Assembly: GCF_000016385.1 (NCBI RefSeq)
Contig: NC_009376.1
Coordinates: 1,178,001 to 1,242,000 of the forward strand
From: Pyrobaculum arsenaticum DSM 13514
Lineage (GTDB): Archaea > Thermoproteota > Thermoprotei > Thermoproteales > Thermoproteaceae
Direction of reading: 5' to 3'
Length of the DNA: 64,000 bases
Part shown: piece by piece, positions 60,944 to 64,000 of the stretch
How positions within the stretch are numbered: the stretch's first letter is position 1
Layout: every line of letters starts with the position of its first letter
Program-made: the position numbers and the translations under genes
Notes under the pieces: generated by a model
Databases searched by the model: none
What the model was told of the DNA's origin: nothing
What the model saw: only the letters and a program-made list of their open reading frames with translations

Positions 60944-61183
60944 GAACCCAAAAGGGCCTTAAGCCCACCAGTATTTTTCTCTGAGCATCTTCGCGGCTTT
61001 TACAACGATCCAGTCAAGGGACGAGTGGAGTACGTCCCTAATAGGCTTCTCGCCTCAGCATTATTAATTTCAGGTGTGGGGTTTATTGGTGGGGTGTTTG
61101 GCCTAGGAGGTGGGTGGGCAAGCGTTCCCATTTTAAGCCTAATGGCCAGACTGCCTCTTAAAGTCGCAGTACTGTGGAATTAA
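60944..61183 (+). pseudogene. Internal fragment of a TauE/SafE-type transporter
   Basis: An 80-codon open stretch reading ...FYNDPVKGRVEYVPNRLL and then ISGVGFIGGVFGLGGGWASV matches the linker and second-repeat start of TauE/SafE (DUF81) anion exporters. The GxxGGxxGLGGGW signature is intact. It stops after LPLKVAVLWN, and no start or C-terminal helices are present. Two stop codons lie in the same frame just upstream (60914-60916 and 60941-60943). Family membership is inferred from the motif alone. Confidence 0.6.
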
Positions 61184-61485
61184 ACGGCGCCGTTAACGCT
61201 GAGCATCTGCATATCATAGCCTATATTTAAAGTGGATGGTGTGATAGCTGGGAAAGATATACGCCAATTCAATCTCGGCGCCTGGGAAGTATTGTGCCAA
61301 CACTTCTCGGCTTATTGTGATGCAATCCGTTAGTTAGCCATGACAACCGCTTACGTTGTATATCCAGAATTTACTTTAGTCTTCCACTTATTTTTTCCCT
61401 CATTTCTATTCGCCATCTTGATCTATTCAAAGAGTAGTCGGAGCCAACAATATATAGGAACTTCTCGCTCACGCATATACCATAT
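61184..61485. other. Intergenic region with no gene found
   Basis: About 300 bases between the transporter fragment and the nop5 stop. A 38-codon open stretch on the minus strand (containing LAQYFPGAEIELAYIFPSYH, about 61222-61338) has no start or neighbours in frame. CTATATTTAAAG near 61220 looks like a TATA element with nothing recognisable after it. Confidence 0.3.
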
Positions 61486-62754
61486 TTACCTCCTTCCCCT
61501 TTCCCTCCTCGGAGGAGGCCTCCTCTCGCCCCCTCTTGGCGGTGACGGCGGTGGAGGAGGCGGCGTCTTGGCGCTTGGCTGTGCGGGGGCTTTGGGAGGC
61601 GGCTTTGCATATAACGTCTTTATTTCCTGTATACGCTTCAACAACTCCTCTTTTAGCCTCGGCGCTATGAAATTCCCAGTGAAGGCATCTGCCTTGGCAG
61701 CAATCGCCAGCTTAGCCGCAAGGGCCCTGGCGATTTTCCCCCTCTGCCAGCGGGGAGAGCGGAAGATGTCCGGATACTGGAATATGACGCCGTGTTTTGG
61801 AGGCTTTCCTCCTGTCCTCAACGCCCTGAACAGCGCCTTCTCTGCGCCGAGGACCTGTATCGTCGAGGCGGGGAGAAACGCCATCCTCGTCAAGCCGCCG
61901 GCGAGCTTTATCAGCCTCGCGCCCAGCAGAGGCCCCACCAGCTCCCTGATGTTGGGGGCCACCTCCTTCATGGCCTCGTCGATGTACGCAGCCAGCTGGT
62001 CTCTGTAAGCGTTGAGCTTCAGGAATACGTCAGCATACGTCTTGAGCTGGTCGAGATCCCAGTCTGACATCTCTGCGCCGACGCTCCTCTTCGCCGCCTC
62101 CACTATCTTCTTGACTCTGTCCTCCGGCGCCTCGGGGGCCACCTTCTTCAAGGCGTCTTCCGTAATCTTAGACCTATGGCCTATGTGGTATACGATAGAG
62201 ACGTACTCCTTGTTGTCTCTCACCAACTCCTCAAGTTCGGGGAAGTGGAGGCCGTACCACTCCCTTATCCTCGACGCGATTAGGTTCATGATCTTGTCCA
62301 CGTCGTCAAGCGCGCTTATGGCCTGGGCGATGTACAAGTCGCGCTTGGCCACAGCCTGCCTCAGCTTTAACCTCGTTACCAGATCGCTTATCTCGAAGAG
62401 GAACTTTGTGTACTCCTCCCAGCTCAGGCCAATGCTGGAGAGATGCCTCTGGAAATTCTGCCTAAACGCCACCAATACGGGGGAGGGGCTCTCGCCCACC
62501 ACCTCGGCCCACTTCACCGTGGATACAAGCTTCCGCGCCAGCTCCGGGTCTTCTAGCACAATCTTCTCCGCCCTGCCCCTTAGCCTCTCCACAAGCTTCA
62601 CAAGCTCCGGCACCGGGTTGGATTTCTCCAGCTCGATAAGCCTCTCCGCAATAAGTTCAGGCTTCTTCTCGAATAGTTCCTTGTCTACGAGGTTGCCCCC
62701 CTCGTCCACCGCGAAGAAGCCGAGAACGTCCGTTGCGATATGTATTTTCGCCAT
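61486..62754 (-). CDS. nop5: Nop5/Nop56-58, box C/D RNP core protein
   Basis: A 422-residue scaffold that joins fibrillarin to L7Ae and guide RNA. An N-terminal fibrillarin-binding domain is followed by a coiled-coil and the NOP domain, with the conserved GPLLGARLIKLAGGLTRMAF and GAEKALFRALRTGGKPPKHG segments. The tail from about residue 380 is proline-, lysine- and arginine-rich. TTATAAATATAT about 27 bases upstream supports the ATG at 62754. Its partner flpA lies 9.3 kb away, on the same strand. Confidence 0.94.
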   Translation of the reverse strand: MAKIHIATDVLGFFAVDEGGNLVDKELFEKKPELIAERLIELEKSNPVPELVKLVERLRGRAEKIVLEDPELARKLVSTVKWAEVVGESPSPVLVAFRQNFQRHLSSIGLSWEEYTKFLFEISDLVTRLKLRQAVAKRDLYIAQAISALDDVDKIMNLIASRIREWYGLHFPELEELVRDNKEYVSIVYHIGHRSKITEDALKKVAPEAPEDRVKKIVEAAKRSVGAEMSDWDLDQLKTYADVFLKLNAYRDQLAAYIDEAMKEVAPNIRELVGPLLGARLIKLAGGLTRMAFLPASTIQVLGAEKALFRALRTGGKPPKHGVIFQYPDIFRSPRWQRGKIARALAAKLAIAAKADAFTGNFIAPRLKEELLKRIQEIKTLYAKPPPKAPAQPSAKTPPPPPPSPPRGGERRPPPRRERGRR

Positions 62755-62775
62755 TGTCTGCAGTTTAGAAACAGG

Positions 62776-64000
62776 TTATAAATATATCTCGGCCAGCGCC
62801 CGTCTTACGTCCTCCACATCCACCTTTCCCCTGTAGCGCCTCATCACCTCGCCCACCGCCTTCTCCTTCCCCACCTGGGCCGCCACCTCGGCCACGATTT
62901 TCTTCACCTCGTCGTAGGACATTCTCAACAGCCCCAGCCTCTTAGCCGCTTCCTCGGCCGACTCCCCCGGCTTCATGTTCCTGAGGACCTCCTCCACAGC
63001 CTCCTTGGTTATGACTTTCCTATTCAAAGCGTCGAGAACAGACTCCACCTTCTCGTCGGTGATCTCGACGCCCTCCCTCGCCAAGGCCTTGGAGATGTTG
63101 AGTAGAACCGCGGCTATTTGCTGGGGCGGCACCTCCTTAAACCTCTGGAGGTAGTCCTCAAACTTCTCCAGGTGTGGAGACTTCACCAGCTGAAGCGCCA
63201 AGTCCCTGCTCAGCCCCCTCGACGTGAGCTCCTTGAGCTTGCCCTCAAGGGTGACTTTGGCCACCTCCTCGGCCTTCTTCAAGATCTCAAAAGTAATCCT
63301 TACCGGCGGGAGGTCTGTCTCGGGGTACATCCTAGCCGCGCCGGGCCTAGGCCTGAGAAACCTCGTAGTGCCGTCGGGGTTGGCGGCCCGGGTCTCCTCG
63401 GGCACCCCCCTAGGCGCCGCGTTGAGCCTCTCCACAACCACCCTCGCCGCCTCCTCCAGCTCCCCCTCGTCGACGCCCATGAGCAAGATGAAGCTGTTAA
63501 CCCCCACCCTCGCCTCCACGTCCCTTACCTCGTCTGCTGTAATGCCGTAACCCGGGAGCTCGTCGCTGTGTAGGAGGCCCCCCAGCTCAGTCCAAGCCCT
63601 CACATAGTCCGCCAGCTCAGTGCCGAACCTCCTCCCCGGCTGGACCTCCGCGCCTAGGAGCTTATTGAAGCCGGGGGCCTTCACCGCCACCACCTTCCCC
63701 CCGGCGTCTAGCACCCGCCTCACAAGCTTAGACTTGGTGTTGGCAAAGGCCTGGGTGACGTCGGCGAGGGAGAGCTCCACCTTCTCCACGCCGCGTCTCT
63801 TCAATTCCTCTGCTATTTTCAACAGGCTGAGCTGGCGCGTCGCCTCGTACTCGATAACCTTGGGGATTAGGGACAAGTCGGGGACGCCCTTTATCTCAGT
63901 CTTGGCGCCGCCCGCGATGGAGACGTTGACGTCTTGCCTCACTGTGCCCACGCCCCTCTTGGCCCTCCCCGTTATCTTCACGCTGTAGCCTATAATCCAC
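62776..64000 (-). CDS. gatE: Glutamyl-tRNA(Gln) amidotransferase subunit E, 5' end outside window
   Basis: The archaeal GatE subunit, which activates Glu-tRNA(Gln) for amidation with GatD. 408 residues are visible: the GatB-like motif GVGTVRQDVNVSIAGG, then TEIKGVPDLSLIPKVIEYEA and an inserted GAD-type domain, and the C-terminal YqeY-like tail (KPGESAEEAAKRLGLL). The full protein is about 620 residues, so the N-terminal part lies beyond 64000; the frame is open to the edge. The nop5 promoter overlaps its last codons. Confidence 0.93.
   Translation of the reverse strand, partial: WIIGYSVKITGRAKRGVGTVRQDVNVSIAGGAKTEIKGVPDLSLIPKVIEYEATRQLSLLKIAEELKRRGVEKVELSLADVTQAFANTKSKLVRRVLDAGGKVVAVKAPGFNKLLGAEVQPGRRFGTELADYVRAWTELGGLLHSDELPGYGITADEVRDVEARVGVNSFILLMGVDEGELEEAARVVVERLNAAPRGVPEETRAANPDGTTRFLRPRPGAARMYPETDLPPVRITFEILKKAEEVAKVTLEGKLKELTSRGLSRDLALQLVKSPHLEKFEDYLQRFKEVPPQQIAAVLLNISKALAREGVEITDEKVESVLDALNRKVITKEAVEEVLRNMKPGESAEEAAKRLGLLRMSYDEVKKIVAEVAAQVGKEKAVGEVMRRYRGKVDVEDVRRALAEIYL

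Noticed and set aside
60873..60967. RNase P RNA or tRNA-like RNA
   Set aside because: Hairpins are present, but none of the conserved RNase P elements or a T-loop consensus is visible, and a decayed coding frame overlaps.
1..64000. CRISPR array or cas genes
   Set aside because: No regularly spaced direct repeats of 20-40 bases and no Cas motifs were seen.

Overview
The window reads as a stretch of a hyperthermophilic crenarchaeon of the genus Pyrobaculum (Thermoproteales). The evidence is archaeal-type informational genes (EF-1alpha, L34e, Nop5 and fibrillarin, GatE, HerA, XPD, Dph2, a methionyl-tRNA synthetase split into two genes), copies of the PaREP families first described in Pyrobaculum, and very compact gene packing. 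Most first-in-operon genes have an AT-rich TATA element centred about 22-28 bases before the start codon and no Shine-Dalgarno motif, as expected for leaderless mRNAs. I used that spacing to choose many starts. The species cannot be fixed from the sequence alone.

Layout. 1-6.1 kb: nickel and [NiFe]-hydrogenase maturation (nikR, hypA, an ATPase-type hypB with a frameshift at a G8 tract, a degenerate acyl-CoA-synthetase-like gene, hypE, a metallo-beta-lactamase-fold protein), then about 0.7 kb of decayed DNA. No hydrogenase subunit is visible. 6.1-16.6 kb: a THUMP protein, an alpha/beta hydrolase, dihydropteroate-synthase family protein, tRNA methylthiotransferase, a PaREP1-like protein, methionyl-tRNA synthetase and its separate C-terminal subunit, a DedA protein, a cis-prenyltransferase and a large Ig-like surface protein. 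16.7-24.3 kb: HAD phosphatase, a ParA/membrane/winged-helix cluster, an orphan amino-acid-type binding protein with a DUF192 protein, Sir2, DUF309 and CBS proteins, and a tightly coupled operon of four unknown small genes. 24.6-35.3 kb: sugar nucleotidyltransferase, GluRS, DUF354, Fap7-like kinase, AsnRS, beta-hydroxyacid dehydrogenase, Sua5, methyltransferase, PRPP synthetase and an AcuC-like deacetylase. 35.4-38.3 kb: what looks like a full archaeal early riboflavin pathway (arfB divergent from arfA-arfC-ribB). 38.3-52.2 kb: YkgJ protein, geranylgeranyl-reductase family protein, nicotinate phosphoribosyltransferase, XPD, topoisomerase III, Dph2, HerA, EF-1alpha, L34e, CMP kinase, an NAD(P)H oxidoreductase and fibrillarin.

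52.2-61.5 kb is an accessory island between fibrillarin and Nop5. It holds a decayed PaREP2b-type element, a single-polypeptide HEPN-MNT (HepT-MntA type) fusion, a truncated Nre DNA-repair gene, a symmetric eight-site CCTGA/TCAGG repeat array in front of a small winged-helix gene, a probable TnpB fragment, a membrane-bound HTH protein, a secreted protein, a membrane protein and a TauE/SafE remnant. 61.5-64 kb: Nop5 and the end of gatE.

Two genome-wide habits stand out. Several divergent pairs appear to share one TATA element placed at the midpoint between the two start codons. Twelve of fourteen convergent gene pairs overlap at their 3' ends. The strongest candidate for an undescribed element is the symmetric array at 56419-56536. 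The fused HEPN-MNT gene and the four-gene operon at 23228-24322 come next.
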